A stretch of 64,000 nt of DNA from Clavelina lepadiformis. Taxonomy: Eukaryota > Chordata > Ascidiacea > Aplousobranchia > Clavelinidae. Each line of letters opens with the position of its first letter. Positions within the stretch are counted from its first letter, which is position 1. The stretch spans positions 23,746,001 through 23,810,000 of the forward strand of contig NC_135242.1 of NCBI RefSeq assembly GCF_947623445.1, written 5' to 3'. A program made the translations under genes and the position numbers. The notes under the pieces were generated by a model that was not told the origin of the DNA, made no database searches, and saw only the letters and a list, made by a program, of their open reading frames with translations. Below are positions 11,107 to 23,096 of the stretch, in pieces.

Positions 11107-14100
11107 ATGGATGGTAAAGATCGAAGTTACCCAGTCGTAGACATGGATGCTTCTTTAAAAGCGATCCGGAAGTACAGAAAGAAGTTACGACAGATCGAAC
11201 GATTGGAGGCTGGCGGAAAAGAGTTAACGGATGAAGAAAAAATCAAGGTTAATTTAAACTAACTTAAGCTTGGTCATGTGTAAAAGATGGACTTGTAGTG
11301 ATACTTTTTTTTTCAATGTACGCTTACAATTATTATATGACTAATTAGTATTATCACCAAGTAGGATAGGCGATTTCTGAAGCCAAGATTTCTTAGCTAA
11401 AGGTCTCTGCTACTATAAGTAGTCGTTAAGACTAATTATTATTACATGCAAAATTATTTCTTATTGCTAAGAATCTTGGTGAATTATTTATTTTAAATTT
11501 GTTTTAAGTAGCAGATGAATTTTCATGTGCCACTCCTGTTATCATTTTGGTAATGAAACAATCAAGTATTAAAATGACAATCAGAACAGCACACTTTTGA
11601 GTAATGATTTCGATTGTCTAAATTTCCTAAAATAGCTTGCAATCCAATTTTTTTGTGCAGTCTCAACTCTCATCTGATAGTCCTAATTTATAATGTATAT
11701 CTATTATATAAATAATGACTTCGAAATGTAATTTTTGTGTGCGACTGTTTATAAGATTAGAATGAGTGATAACCAGCCAGACAACCCAACACGGCAGTCT
11801 TTCTAATGGCATCGGGCTATCCTCTTCTATTATCACTAAATAACTTCAATGATAACTGTTTTTTATTTGATGTACAGTGAGACCTCGTTAATCCAAACAA
11901 CCAGAATCCCTGTTATCCGACACAAAACTGCCGGGAACAGATTTCTTCCTTTGCTTTTTACCCCTTTAATCTGAAAACCCCACTGTCCGACTCCAATGCA
12001 AAAGTTTTGTAACAAATGTGCTAAATAAATAGCAATAAAATCCGATAAACCGCATTATTAAGAGTCAGGGGAAAAGGATTCATTATTGTCCTAGATACAT
12101 TAGTTTGTTGCCGAACGCAATAGCCGATTAGCTACGTATAATAATATTGCTATTTCACTCTTTAAACTCCTACGCATACTTTGAATTGGAGTAAGGTGCG
12201 TACTGCTTTTTGAACACAGTGCTACATTTGCAAAATTGATTGATTTGTCGCTTTCCAATAATCCCGATATCCCGTTAAATCGACATTTTATGACGAAATC
12301 AAGTGGTCTGGATTAATAAGGTCTGACTGTATTTGCTAAGATTCAGAAGATTATAAACCATGATTCAAACGATGGGCTTACTGAGTATGCTTTGTCTAAA
12401 AAATAATGTAAATTGTAAATAGAAATGTTGTTGAAGTTCTTTGCATTTATACAGTTGTCCTCAAAAGTAGATCTAAGAGCAAGATTGCAAGGAATCTTGT
12501 CAAGCATAAATCGCAAAGAAGAATCTTTCAACTCCACGTTAGAAGTTGAAGAGGAATCCGCGAGTGATGAGGAGATTATGCCACCAAGTGAGTGCTATGT
12601 AAAAGTTTTAGTTATTTAGTTTTTTCATTATAGTAATTTATTTGGTCATATGACATAATACTTGCTACTTAATATGTGTGCCTTTATCTTTTCTTTGAAA
12701 TTTTTTCTCGAAAACATGGCAGGTGGTGATATGGCACTTGGAGATGAAGCTAAGGCACCAACACTTGTTACCAGTGAATGTAAGTTTTTTTCAAGTCACT
12801 TTTCTTAGAAAAATGAATTTGTGCCTTTTTGTTTTCTATTGCTTGTGACTGTTGTAAGTGTTGTTGTATTTAAATGGTGAACATATTTTATCTTGCTGCA
12901 GTAAAAGATGGTGATGAAAAGTCAAGTAAAGAATTGGATGATGAAATTTCTGGTGAATCCCCTGTAAAAGAACCTCCTTTAAAGAAGCAAATTTTATCAA
13001 CTCGGATCGATGAAAAAAAAACTATGAAAATTTATGGCAAAGAAGCGGTAAAAGGTTTGCCAGGAAGTTATGTTATGTTTGAGTTTTGTTCATTTCTCTT
13101 AACTTCAACGTAAAACACATTAGTACTATGTTTTATACACCTTAACAGTGATTGGGTTTCAATTACTTGGTTAAATTAAACTACTTTTATTTAATTTGCC
13201 AGAAAGGAAAGACAAGCCAAGATCAAAACTTCGAAAGCTTTGGAGAAACAAAATCTATGAAGTAACTACGCTTGACGGCCATAACGACGCGATATGTTGT
13301 GTTGATGCACAGAATGACTGGATTGTTAGTGGAAGGTATAATTTTTATATATAAACTATGATATTCACATTTAAAGGTTAATCATGATAAATGAAGAAAG
13401 GACCAATATATGTAAATTACATGAAATTTGAGATAAAATTTTTTTTAAATAATTATATATTCTATGAATATTGGAGGACAGGTTATAGCTTATACTGTGC
13501 TTGCACACAAAGTAATTTTAATGATACCGGTTTTGTAAACAGCCGTGACACTTCAGTAAAGTTGTGGAAACGATCGACTCGAAGTGAAGTAAGAAACTTG
13601 TCTAGTCATAGTGGAGTCGTAACTTCCATCTCAATCATAGACACCTTAGAAAGCAATCGACTAAGTTAGTCTTGAAATAATCCATTTCTCTTCTTAGTGT
13701 TTTGGACAAAAATTGAATGCTCGTTTTTTTTCAAATACCAAAACTTTCACTTTTCTGTTTCGAAGGAACTCTTGTGACATCAGAAGCAAATGAGCTTGTT
13801 TATGACATCAGTGTCAAAGTGTCTGAGGAGGAGCATTTGTTGATCACGGCATCGACGGATTGTTCAATAAAGCTCTGGCTGATCCCTCAAGGATATCTCA
13901 TTAAATCGATATACAACTATTCCCCTGTCACGGCAATATTACGATGTTTCAACACTGTGTTTGCAGGTATAATGCTTATCATGCTTTGTAACTCTTGACA
14001 TGGCAATGTGCCTGGCCATGTTGTTGGTTGAATCAGGTGTGTTATGTTTCTGAATTTGCCAGAGTGGGTTATTTGTGCATGCTGCCAACGCAGAGTATTT

Positions 14101-16581
14101 AAGTGTAAGTTGATAGCAATAAGTACTCTGTAGCAATCTGCAGACCTCATTGGACGTGCACTGTTAGTTTCCAGTTGCAACCTTGGTAAATAAATTGTGA
14201 TATATGATGCACTAAATACTAAATTACTTCTTAACGTGACAATATTTTTTGCAAAGCTAGAACAACCTATGCATCACATGCGGTCATCATTTTACAGACG
14301 CCAGTTCACATTTACATATTAAAGCTACAAATAAGTGGAGGCCAGATGTGCTTCCAGTGCCTAGTGTGGTACTTTGAAACAAACAGCCCAGTACCAGAAA
14401 GCTGTTAATGTCAGCTGCGAAATTAATTGTTTGCATTCTGCTTCAATGTATAATTAATAAGTTTTGTGTGTTTTAACCTTTGTTTTGTTTTTCACAGGAT
14501 CAGACTCAGGTAAGTTGACCGCATATGACATTATCTCCGGTCAGCAGATCTGTGATGTCATTATACACAATGACACTGTAACCAGCATAAAGGTATTAAG
14601 TGTTGCTGCATTTGGTACATTATGATAATTACAGTATCATTATAATGGAACTGATTATCATTGCGAGGTGATCAACTAATTACAAAACTAATTTGAATAA
14701 TAAAACCATTTTTATTAACGTAAGTGCCAATATGGCGTTAAGCAGCAATCTTTTTTGTATTTTAGCAAAATGGAGACCAGCTTGTTACAACTTCAATAGA
14801 CGGAGAGTTAAAGTTATGGGATGTCTATGACGCATCTTCAAAAAAAATCTCACTGGAAAAAGTTTCTGGTGAGATTGAAATAAAGATGATGTCGTCGTTG
14901 GAGAATTATTCCCATTACATCGAAGGCCGACAGATTCTGTCTTGTTGCTGTAATGATGAATTTGTCTTGTATGGTGATGATGGGGTTAATATTAAAGTTA
15001 TAAACTTAACCACAGGTACCTAATCAAGATAATTTTTGTTTGCAGCTTCACAGATATGATAGTTTTAGGATATTCATTCATAAACACCATATGTAGTATT
15101 TTCTCTTTTTTAACGAGAGATGAATTACACGCTTGTGTAGTAATAAGGCTTTGTATGTGTAGGTGCCATTTCAAAATATTCCAACCACAAACCGTCAGCT
15201 CCAGGCTTCACAGATTGTTTGTTCATTTCCAACAACCTTCTCTTTTCTACTTCCTACGATCTTGACTCCGGACAGGGAAGCTTGAATAGTACGACTCATT
15301 TTTATAAATAAAACAGAGAATAGATAGCACTAAATAATATCAGAGTCTTTAACTTTAAAAAATACATCATATTTTTTTGAATTTAGCTAATAAAGTTGTT
15401 TTGTCTGATCTAAATATAAGGTACGTTCCGCAAATGGCGTTACTGATATTAATGGAATAAGAGATCACACATTTTTATATTCAATTATTTTTTAGTACGT
15501 TCAGTGAAAGATGAAAATGCCTTCACATACGTTGCCACTTTCACCCACTCGGATTTAACCAGACTGACTTGTACGATGATGATTGAGCGTTCTATTATTA
15601 CGGGAGGGTCCCAACTTCTTTTATGGGAGGAATATGTTGGTGGGAAGATGGACTTGTAAGTGAAATGGGATTCTTGTGAAAATCGTTTGTGATAAAACAT
15701 TAGCGATCATCGTAGAGGTTTATATGGTGTGTGGTATGTCAAATGAACGAACCAAAATGGTAAGAAAACTTATCAGATTACAGATTTTTATTGAAACAGC
15801 AGAAATTGCTGTGACTTCATTTTCAATTGAAACATGTCTGCTTCCACACACCCTGACTTTTTTGGTTTTCAACTAAAAGTAACTTTGAAAGCAACTTGGT
15901 AAAGTGGCTTGTTTTTTTGACAGCAACAGCTCATTAGAAGATGGAAGGATTTTCATCAAAGGAAGAAACGTGTCTGAAATCAACAAAATTTCGATGCCAT
16001 CGGACGTAGAGTCGGATTATACAGAAGATGAAACAAATGAAACCGGATCTTGGTGGTGGTCTAAACCAGCTGAAACCAGTTTAAAGCAGTCACAGCTGGT
16101 TGATAATAATGATTCGGATAGCGATATCAGTCAGCAATCTATTGAGGAGCTGCCTCAAGAGAATGGATGGAAAACTTGGTGCTCTTTGGTATAATTTCCA
16201 CTTGCACATTGCTGCAAATACTAAGCCGCAATTGTTCACTGCATGTTGCGATTGCTTTTGTAGCGTTTGAATTGTGAGGAGCGAGTGCAGGATGATATGA
16301 TTTCAAAAAGTAAAAACGTTGCTGTGCCGATTTCCTTTTCAAGCAATCGTTGTATTTATGTTGTCGACAGTTACACCGTGACCTTCTTTAAAGCCTATGC
16401 AGACTGCTTCCAACAACTTTCATGTCAGATCTTATATTTATTCGTCGTAAATCTTTGTCAGTATGAAAATGTGCCAGAAAAATTGCTGCTTACCATGCAG
16501 TTCGACTGTATACAGATTTTTGAACTTTTTTTTCGCCTAAGATTTTATGAAAATATATCGTACTGCTTGTCGCAAAATTAG
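11107..16581 (+). CDS. WD40-repeat protein with basic helical N-terminus, 13 exons
   Basis: Exons by GT-AG borders with every phase matching: 11107-11247, 12455-12587, 12723-12779, 12902-13054, 13203-13335, 13543-13664, 13766-13966, 14498-14592, 14766-15015, 15163-15288, 15496-15655, 15924-16188, 16264-16581. The total is 2154 nt, 717 aa. Residues about 15-60 (ASLKAIRKYRKKLRQIERLE, then a Gly-containing turn and DEEKIK) form a basic helical motif like those seen in PYM-type RNA-binding proteins. Residues about 60-160 are acidic and low in complexity. WD40 blades follow: LDGHNDAICCV...WIVSGSRDTSVKLW near 180-218, LLITASTDCSIKLW, GKLTAYDIISG, SIDGELKLWDVYD, and SIITGGSQLLLWEE. A Ser/Asp-rich loop (about 535-610) precedes the last blade. 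WD40 proteins are scaffolds; no orthologue is named. The last about 60 residues are weakly WD40-like, so the 3' end could contain a missed intron. Confidence 0.8.
11875..12329. mobile_element. pogo/Tigger-like MITE in intron 1 of the WD40 gene
   Basis: TA-flanked, 455 bp. The left end is CAGTGAGACCTCGTTAATCC and the right end, read on the other strand, is CAGTCAGACCTTATTAATCC. This is the CAG(T)..G.CCT..TTAATCC form typical of pogo/Tigger-type terminal repeats. There is no coding capacity. It lies wholly within the first intron (11248-12454). Confidence 0.7.
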
Positions 16582-16875
16582 GCCCATGACTGTGACAATG
16601 CCGGCTTTAGCTTGTTCATTGCAATATACATATATGCACTTTTCCATCAACTCACTCATGTTTGTGTTATGTTTATTGATCTTTTGGCTCAACTGTCACT
16701 AATGTGTATTGCGTTTGAACTGTAGAAAACCAAAGGACATACTGCATGGTTGTTCAGAGTCATGTTGATTTGAGAATGATTGCATTGTAATTGTTTGAAC
16801 GTCCTGCTCGTTTTTTATATTACGACTCTTTCCCTATCGAGCATTCAGGTTAATTAGCAGACAAATGTTGTAGGA
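16582..16875 (+). other. Short gap between the WD40 gene and DPH7; possible operon spacer or missed intron
   Basis: Only 294 bp separate the WD40 stop codon from the DPH7 start. I see no AATAAA or ATTAAA signal in it. A pyrimidine-rich run ending in an AG at 16847-16848 and a second AG at 16872-16873, two bases before the DPH7 ATG, could serve as splice acceptors. Tunicates use spliced-leader trans-splicing and operons, which would fit. An ordinary cis-spliced 5' UTR or a weak poly(A) signal is equally possible. Confidence 0.4.
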
Positions 16876-17937
16876 ATGTGTGAGATAAAATCCTGGCAAA
16901 CCCTGGACACTAAACTCCATGCTGACTCGGTGGAATGGTGTCCCGTACAATCCCGCTCTTCCATATTGGTCGGTGGCACTTATCAACTCCAGAGCAAAGA
17001 GGTAAAAAGTGATGAAACAGACGTCCGCATAGGCCACCTCCAGTTATATGAATTAGTATCAACTCCGGAGTCCAAATCGTTAAAAGAACTACATCAAGTG
17101 AAAACTGCTGGCGTACTCGATGCCAAATGGTGTCATCACACATTGCTAGAAGGCACTCCTTGTTTAGCGAGTGCTGATGCAGATGGTTGTTTAAATCTAT
17201 ACAACCTCGCCACTAGTAATGAGCTGCAACAAATACAAACACTTAAACATGCGCGAAATTGCATTGCGTTGTCGCTTGATTGGTCGTCATGTATAGACAG
17301 TTCAGAGCATGTAATATCAACAAGTTTTTCCAACGGTGAAGTGGAATTAACAAAAGTGGGAAATGGTTTGGACAGGCTAAGGTCCTGGAAGGCTCATGAT
17401 TATGAAGCCTGGATCACTGCATTCAACTACCATGACACATCTCTTGTCTATTCCGGTGGTGATGATTGTTTATTCAAAGGCTGGGACAGAAGAACAGATT
17501 CAGCCACGTTCGTTAATCGAACACATGAAATGGGAGTGTGCAGCATTCACTGTAGCCCACAAAGCGAACACAACCTTGCAACCGGCAGCTACGACGAATA
17601 CGTTCGAATATGGGACACAAGAGCAATTAAAAAACGACCCCTGTCCAGTATAAACGTAGGAGGTGGTGTGTGGAGATTGAAATGGAGGCCGTTTACAGGG
17701 AACTATCTTCTTGCTGCGTGCATGCACAACGGATTCGCAATAATCAAGTGCGATGGTGTCACGGATGATGCACTGAGTATTGTTGCAAGATACGACGGGC
17801 ACGAGTCACTGGCTTATGGGGCTGACTGGCATCGTTTGGAACAATTTGAAGGCATAACACCTACAAATAATTTAATATCTACCTGTTCATTTTATGACCA
17901 TAAGTTGTGTTTATGGGAATGCAATGATATTAAATAA
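16876..17937 (+). CDS. DPH7: Diphthine methyltransferase DPH7 (WDR85)
   Basis: Single-exon frame of 353 aa. DPH7 removes the methyl ester from the diphthine intermediate on elongation factor 2 so that amidation to diphthamide can follow; it acts in the cytosol. Residues 8-22 (TLDTKLHADSVEWCP) match the family's N-terminal 'vDTel.ADsVEWCP'. Later segments are equally diagnostic: AKWCH near 84, ALSLDWSS near 133, AWITAFNY near 177 then YSGGDDCLFKGWD, ATGSYDEYVRIWDTR near 235, GGVWRLKWRP near 262 then AACMHNGF, and STCSFYDHKLCLWEC at the C-terminus. The human protein is about 450 aa; this one lacks the long low-complexity insert before the final blade. The start is the first ATG after a candidate splice acceptor. 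It follows the WD40 gene on the same strand and is convergent with UBE4B. Confidence 0.95.
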   Translation: MCEIKSWQTLDTKLHADSVEWCPVQSRSSILVGGTYQLQSKEVKSDETDVRIGHLQLYELVSTPESKSLKELHQVKTAGVLDAKWCHHTLLEGTPCLASADADGCLNLYNLATSNELQQIQTLKHARNCIALSLDWSSCIDSSEHVISTSFSNGEVELTKVGNGLDRLRSWKAHDYEAWITAFNYHDTSLVYSGGDDCLFKGWDRRTDSATFVNRTHEMGVCSIHCSPQSEHNLATGSYDEYVRIWDTRAIKKRPLSSINVGGGVWRLKWRPFTGNYLLAACMHNGFAIIKCDGVTDDALSIVARYDGHESLAYGADWHRLEQFEGITPTNNLISTCSFYDHKLCLWECNDIK

Positions 17938-17938
17938 A
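17933..17938 (+). terminator. Poly(A) signal overlapping the DPH7 stop codon
   Basis: AATAAA overlaps the TAA stop (17935-17937) and a second AATAAA follows at 17937-17942. The 3' UTR is therefore expected to be very short. Confidence 0.6.
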
Positions 17939-18474
17939 TAAAAATAATCTAAACCTATGTCTTTACCAGCATCAAAATATTCATGTTTGGTCTGTTATAT
18001 TCTTGCAATCAGTTAAGCAAAAAAAAAGTAACTTACTAGTACAATGAACTTTTGGATTCGAAATAGAACTTATACACATAAATTTACAACGCGGAAATAT
18101 TACATTTGCTGTACTAAATTAAATTCATTGTTGAAATCAATAAACGAAAGGTAACAACTTAGACATTTCCAGATACAATTGCAAAATTAAACGTATGTCG
18201 AATAAACTTTTAAGCAACCTGTTTCTTTACACTTCTTGTGCAAATGCCGGATATAAATTGTATACCACAGTTTACAGTTATACACATTACCAGAGCATAG
18301 CCTAGTCCCTGCAAGCAACATTTTGTCTTGAAATGCACTTCACTGAACGGAAAGACAATAGATAACATTATGATAGTAATTCTGTGCAAAAGCAGCAGAC
18401 AGTTTGGACAAAATACACACGTTAAACATCAGCCTAGCAAAACACAGGTTATCAGCATTTTAACAGTGAATAAA
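17939..18474. other. Convergent intergenic region DPH7 / UBE4B
   Basis: About 530 bp of AT-rich sequence hold the 3' ends of both genes. No other gene or repeat was recognised. Confidence 0.5.
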
Positions 18475-18480
18475 TTTATT
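18475..18480 (-). terminator. Poly(A) signal of UBE4B
   Basis: TTTATT on the plus strand reads AATAAA on the minus strand, about 75 bp beyond the UBE4B stop codon. Confidence 0.6.
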
Positions 18481-18555
18481 TATACAAACAGACAGACGCG
18501 TTGAGAATTTGTAAACGTTTCTAAATTGTGAGGTAAATTAATAATTAAATTTAGG

Positions 18556-21500
18556 TTACATTTCTTTATTTTTAATCCATTTCTCAATTTTCTGTTTCAA
18601 TTCGGTTACGGGCTGCAGCATTTCTACCTTCAGTTCCTGTCGATTAAATGGATCAGTTGAAGAATTTAAGAGATGCCTCATGATGATACTTCTATCCATA
18701 ATGTTGCCACTGGTCGGCAGAAGAACGGGATCCGTCATGAGCGTGTCCATTAATGGATCTCGAAACTCGTCAGGGATGTCACCGTAGTCCACTTCAGCTT
18801 TGTTTAGCTTGATACGACACGCTTCTACTTTCTCAGCAAGATGACGAAATTGTTCCAGATCTGTTGATGATTTGACGGCTGATTTTTCCATCCTAGCAAT
18901 GGCAGTTTGGTAAAGCTCCTTGTTATAAGATCTTTCATCACTCGCTAGATAGTGAGCAAACTCATCACAGTCCAAGTGCAAGTATAAGTCACTCAAGCAT
19001 TCAAGCAGCTTCCTAGGTTCAAAACCGTACTTTTCAGGTTCCTTGACTTTCAAGTCTTTACATTTTGGGCCACAAAGTTGCTTCAGGTTAAAGTTGAACA
19101 TGGCGGCCAGCCTATCAGCGATTTCCGGTCTCAGAAACGGCTTTTGCACAAGTTTTGTGAGATAATGCAGCATCCCGAGTGTTTCATTTGTAAGTGTGAG
19201 GTAGGACTTACACTGCCTCTCATCCTGCCGCAAGTTGCGCTCTCGAGACGTTCTCGTCTCTGGGGTTAATGCTTGCCATGTTGTTTGATTTTTCATTGCT
19301 TCTTGGACTTCGTGGATGCGTTTCAAGGAGTCCAGACTCTCGTCAAGGAGAAAGGTGGTGTCATTAATCAGCATATTCACAAATTGCACAAATTGACGAC
19401 CTGAACGGCTCTCTTCAATGATCACGTCTTGATACTGCGGGTTCAACCACAAGCTCTTGAATATGATGGAAATATGATAACGGATGCTGAATTTGTCGTA
19501 AAACTCATTATCACTTCCAGTGGTCTCAACATCAGTGTAAAATTTCATTAAAGCATAAGCAAGGTGTTTCACAGCCAAAGGATGACCCTCAACCATTTCG
19601 TAAAGTGATCTCGTTAGCTGTTGAGTGTTAGGATTGATAACAAACAAAACTTCTACGAGCTTTGCAACAAGGTACGGGTTTTTAAAATAGTGAGCGGAAG
19701 AAATGAATACAATTAGGAATAGAGCTATATTCTTGGCAGTGGTGTCTTCCAACACAGCAGGTGCATATTGAGTGACAAAGAGAAGATGCTCAGCAATGTC
19801 TTCCACATAAAACTCTGGTAACACTGCAAATAAATCTGGGGCCTCTGATGCCAAAGGGAGTGAGATTTCTTCCTGGTTTGGGCAAACAATACCGAAAAGA
19901 AACTCGATGAAAGAATTGTAAAATTGAATGGACTGATTTAGAACAATCTCATCCAAAAGCCCAATCATTGAACAAGTCTTGTGTTCCACCAAGTGAGTAA
20001 GCTGATGTTTGCATCTCTTCAGCATTGCTGAGTTCCTACTTTCAGCTGGCGTACCCTTCCATTGTGATTGGGATGATTCTAAATCCTCGATCATGGAACG
20101 TAGCTCACTCATCCCTCTTTGCCGTCGCAAGAAAAGACGTGCTATAGGAACAATGGACAAGTGATGGGCATGCATCGTTAAGAAAAAACATTCCGTAGGA
20201 AAGTTTGGATTTTGTTGCTGCCAGGAGCTTTGGTTTTTCTCTATCCAGAGACTGGCCTCATCTTTAGTCGCTTTTATTCGAGTTTCGGATTGAATATCGA
20301 GTCGGCTTGTGCCATAAAAAATGTAAAGTGGATCAACTTTGTCAACTTTAACCTTAACACAAAGTTGTTGCAAGCAAATAAGAATGTTCATCATAAAACC
20401 TGCTTTTGCAACCAATGCATCTTCAAGATGCATATTAGACCACTTGCTATTGTGATGCAGCACATTTTCTAAGAAATTTAGTACTAAGTCCCGAGATTTA
20501 ACATTGAGCAGCAAAGTTTTAAAAACCAGAAACATTTCCTCTCGGGCCTTTGCAAGTTGTTGTTGCAAAACACTCTTGACGTATTGTACGTTGTCTTGAA
20601 TCGAAGTTGAGCTGGAAAAATATTTCTTGATAATCTTTGGATCATCTTCGGCAAACACAGAAAGGCTTAAAAATGGACCAAGAAATGAAAGAAACTGCAT
20701 TTCTTGACCTTTTGCTTTGGTAATTATTGGAGGCATAAATTCAAACATTTCCACTATTGCTGTGCAGAACGGCCGATCTTTGGAGTTTTTACAGCTGGTA
20801 ATTTGTGAAAGTTCTCGCAAAGCTGTAATGGGTTGCAAGAAGTCTTCATTTGCAAGTGATGTTTCAACAGCAGCTTCGCGGAGTTCTAGTAAAAGTTTGC
20901 ACATGACAGTTTCAAATATTCCCTCCCTTTCTGTTGCATGGACCAAATCAACGACAAATCCAAATGGCAGCTTATTTTGTAAGATGCCTTTGCACAGAGA
21001 GCTCACTATTGGAGAAAAACCACCCTTTGAAATGAAACCTTTCAGCAGCAAAACTGAGTACGATACGCATTGGTTGCGTATTTCGTTTATGATAGCTTTT
21101 GCCTGCTTGCTATCTTGTTTCAAACTATCGCAATCTTCATTGCCACTTCTCACGTAGCAGGATGATAAATATGACAATTTTAATTGTGAAGAATCATTCT
21201 TTTCTAAATTCTTGCCATCTGACACAACAATTTTTATGTTAGGTTCATTTGAGGTTTGCTTTTGAGGAAATTGGGTGGTCTTCTTGTCAAATGACAACAT
21301 AACTTCCATGAAACACTGTCCGATTAGATCACAGTAATCTTCCTCTGATGCGTCATTCCACTTTTTCTCTAAAAAATTCTGTGGCAATTCTATTTTTATG
21401 ACATCATCGAAATATAAGTTGTGTTTCCACCCGACATTCAACATTCTGCTAATCGAAAGAAGAAGCTGATTTTCAAGCCCAACACTAACACCATTTCCTA

Positions 21501-21804
21501 TTTCACATGATCTTCGTTTCGGCAATGGCACGTCTAACGCATTCTCTGAATCCATTACACCAGAAGATATACTGTCAACATCCATAGTTTGCGATTCACC
21601 GGTGCTTTGCGAGTCCAGGTGATGTTTGACGCTAGATGATGAACTCTTTTCTCCATGGTACCCACTGTCAACTGAATTTGCCGCATCTAGACTAGACTGC
21701 GTAACTTTTTGTTGAGAACTTGATGAGTTAGAAGGTTTATCTTTTGCAAAACGAGCCAGCCGGCGTTGGCGGATTTGTTCTGGTGTGAGCTCATTTTCAT
21801 TCAT
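18556..21804 (-). CDS. UBE4B: Ubiquitin conjugation factor E4 B (Ufd2 family, U-box), intronless coding sequence
   Basis: A 1082-aa uninterrupted frame. UBE4B/Ufd2 is a U-box E3/E4 ligase that extends ubiquitin chains with an E2 enzyme and works with the p97/VCP pathway. The N-terminus ([20 protein letters not shown]) matches the 'ELs.deIRrRRLArLa' start of UBE4B. Residues about 20-105 are Ser-rich and disordered, including [10 protein letters not shown], like the vertebrate 'SMDiDgvS' segment. Residues about 250-1000 form the Ufd2 core. The U-box is at about 1010-1080: [20 protein letters not shown], then [14 protein letters not shown], then DPFNRQEL. Vertebrate UBE4B is 1173-1302 aa, so this is slightly short in the N-terminal linker. 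Vertebrate orthologues have over 20 introns; none is needed here. The first 16 codons and the 5' flank are repeated in every unit of the downstream array. Confidence 0.96.
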   Translation of the reverse strand: MNENELTPEQIRQRRLARFAKDKPSNSSSSQQKVTQSSLDAANSVDSGYHGEKSSSSSVKHHLDSQSTGESQTMDVDSISSGVMDSENALDVPLPKRRSCEIGNGVSVGLENQLLLSISRMLNVGWKHNLYFDDVIKIELPQNFLEKKWNDASEEDYCDLIGQCFMEVMLSFDKKTTQFPQKQTSNEPNIKIVVSDGKNLEKNDSSQLKLSYLSSCYVRSGNEDCDSLKQDSKQAKAIINEIRNQCVSYSVLLLKGFISKGGFSPIVSSLCKGILQNKLPFGFVVDLVHATEREGIFETVMCKLLLELREAAVETSLANEDFLQPITALRELSQITSCKNSKDRPFCTAIVEMFEFMPPIITKAKGQEMQFLSFLGPFLSLSVFAEDDPKIIKKYFSSSTSIQDNVQYVKSVLQQQLAKAREEMFLVFKTLLLNVKSRDLVLNFLENVLHHNSKWSNMHLEDALVAKAGFMMNILICLQQLCVKVKVDKVDPLYIFYGTSRLDIQSETRIKATKDEASLWIEKNQSSWQQQNPNFPTECFFLTMHAHHLSIVPIARLFLRRQRGMSELRSMIEDLESSQSQWKGTPAESRNSAMLKRCKHQLTHLVEHKTCSMIGLLDEIVLNQSIQFYNSFIEFLFGIVCPNQEEISLPLASEAPDLFAVLPEFYVEDIAEHLLFVTQYAPAVLEDTTAKNIALFLIVFISSAHYFKNPYLVAKLVEVLFVINPNTQQLTRSLYEMVEGHPLAVKHLAYALMKFYTDVETTGSDNEFYDKFSIRYHISIIFKSLWLNPQYQDVIIEESRSGRQFVQFVNMLINDTTFLLDESLDSLKRIHEVQEAMKNQTTWQALTPETRTSRERNLRQDERQCKSYLTLTNETLGMLHYLTKLVQKPFLRPEIADRLAAMFNFNLKQLCGPKCKDLKVKEPEKYGFEPRKLLECLSDLYLHLDCDEFAHYLASDERSYNKELYQTAIARMEKSAVKSSTDLEQFRHLAEKVEACRIKLNKAEVDYGDIPDEFRDPLMDTLMTDPVLLPTSGNIMDRSIIMRHLLNSSTDPFNRQELKVEMLQPVTELKQKIEKWIKNKEM

Positions 21805-23096
21805 ATTTCACCTAATTTGTACAAGTCCAAGCAGCTCAAAACAAATCTGTAAAATGTAATTACAAATTTTTCACAATTAATAGCTTATTTTTTAACTAAA
21901 ATTTCGATTGATTTGTTTTTTGTTCAGATTTTTCTACAAAATTAGCCAAAAAAAACGCATTCTCCTCATTCTATCACCAGCTTTGGCACACTGACTTTTT
22001 CAGTGTACAACTGCTCATCAAAATGTTTTTCTGCACACCCAAGATCTTGGTGAAAACTACCAGATTCTACAGTGCGGGAAAACTGGAGAACTAGGCTATA
22101 GCCTACTTCAAAGTCTCAAACTGACACTGGTGGTGGTAAGGTAATACCTAATACAAACATAGGGCGAGAATTGTCTACATGCAAACAATGCAATTGCCAT
22201 CCAACAGACAAAGAAAAACTACACCAAGCGTTTCTGGAATACAAATGCTTTGCAGAAACCGTCGTATTACAAATATGCTGTGCAATTTCCATGTATAAAT
22301 CATGCCAGAACCATTCATTGGACAAAGTTATAGCGCACAAAGCATTTTGCTTCATCATGTGGGGAATTTTTTTTGATATGTTGGCAACGGTTTTATATCA
22401 TATAACCCGGTTTATTAAACATAGTATTAAAAATTGTTTTTACAAGATTTTGTGAAAATTTTTGCTTTAGAAACGTTTCTGCTTATGCGAAATGCTAAAT
22501 TTGGAAGGATTTTTTTTTACATGTCAAAGTTTACCGATAATTGTAACGTAACTCGTACTTGCCAAACTTTTCTGACTGAAAGAGCTGACTGGGTTCCATG
22601 ATATTGTCTACGTAGAATGTAGATCGTTTCAGTTGCAATTTGTGTCGAGTGGTTCACATCTTTTAGATTTTGCCTTTGCGGTGCATAAAGAACAACAAGA
22701 AAAAAAACTTATTTAGTAACAAAGCATTAATTGCTAGTATTAATCAAACAAACTGGTCAAAGAATTTTTCAAATGTTTCAACAATGTTTCTCAACTTTTT
22801 CGCCTTATCTCATTCACCAGAAAAGAGTTGGATGTCACAGAATCACGATGTTAACATTTCGCTTGATTTAGTAAGGTAACTATCAAACGTTTCTGCTTGA
22901 TGGACTACTTTCATCAAAAGAAAGGTTATCGTAAAATAGTAGCTAAGTAAGCCAATTTCTGTAACTTGTTTCACACACGGTTTTAGACACTTCAAAGTGC
23001 GGTGTTTACCGTCAAATGGCACTATCCCTTTAAATTTTCGGATTTCTTGTCGCATTCCTCACATGTAATTATCATCATTGGGCGTGCTATGTAAAT
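21805..23096. other. UBE4B 5' flank and left spacer of unit A
   Basis: This holds the UBE4B 5' UTR/promoter and sequence repeated in all units. It includes a 14-bp perfect palindrome TAGGCTATAGCCTA at about 22093. Frames of 60-94 codons on both strands (for example + 22171-22455 and - 22116-22358) have no recognised motif. The plus frame is cut by a TGA in units B-F (TGTGCAATTT here, TGAGCAATTT there). No gene is called. Confidence 0.45.

Noticed and set aside
20212-21157. Plus-strand frames of 86 and 146 codons within UBE4B
   Set aside because: They are antisense shadows of the UBE4B coding sequence.
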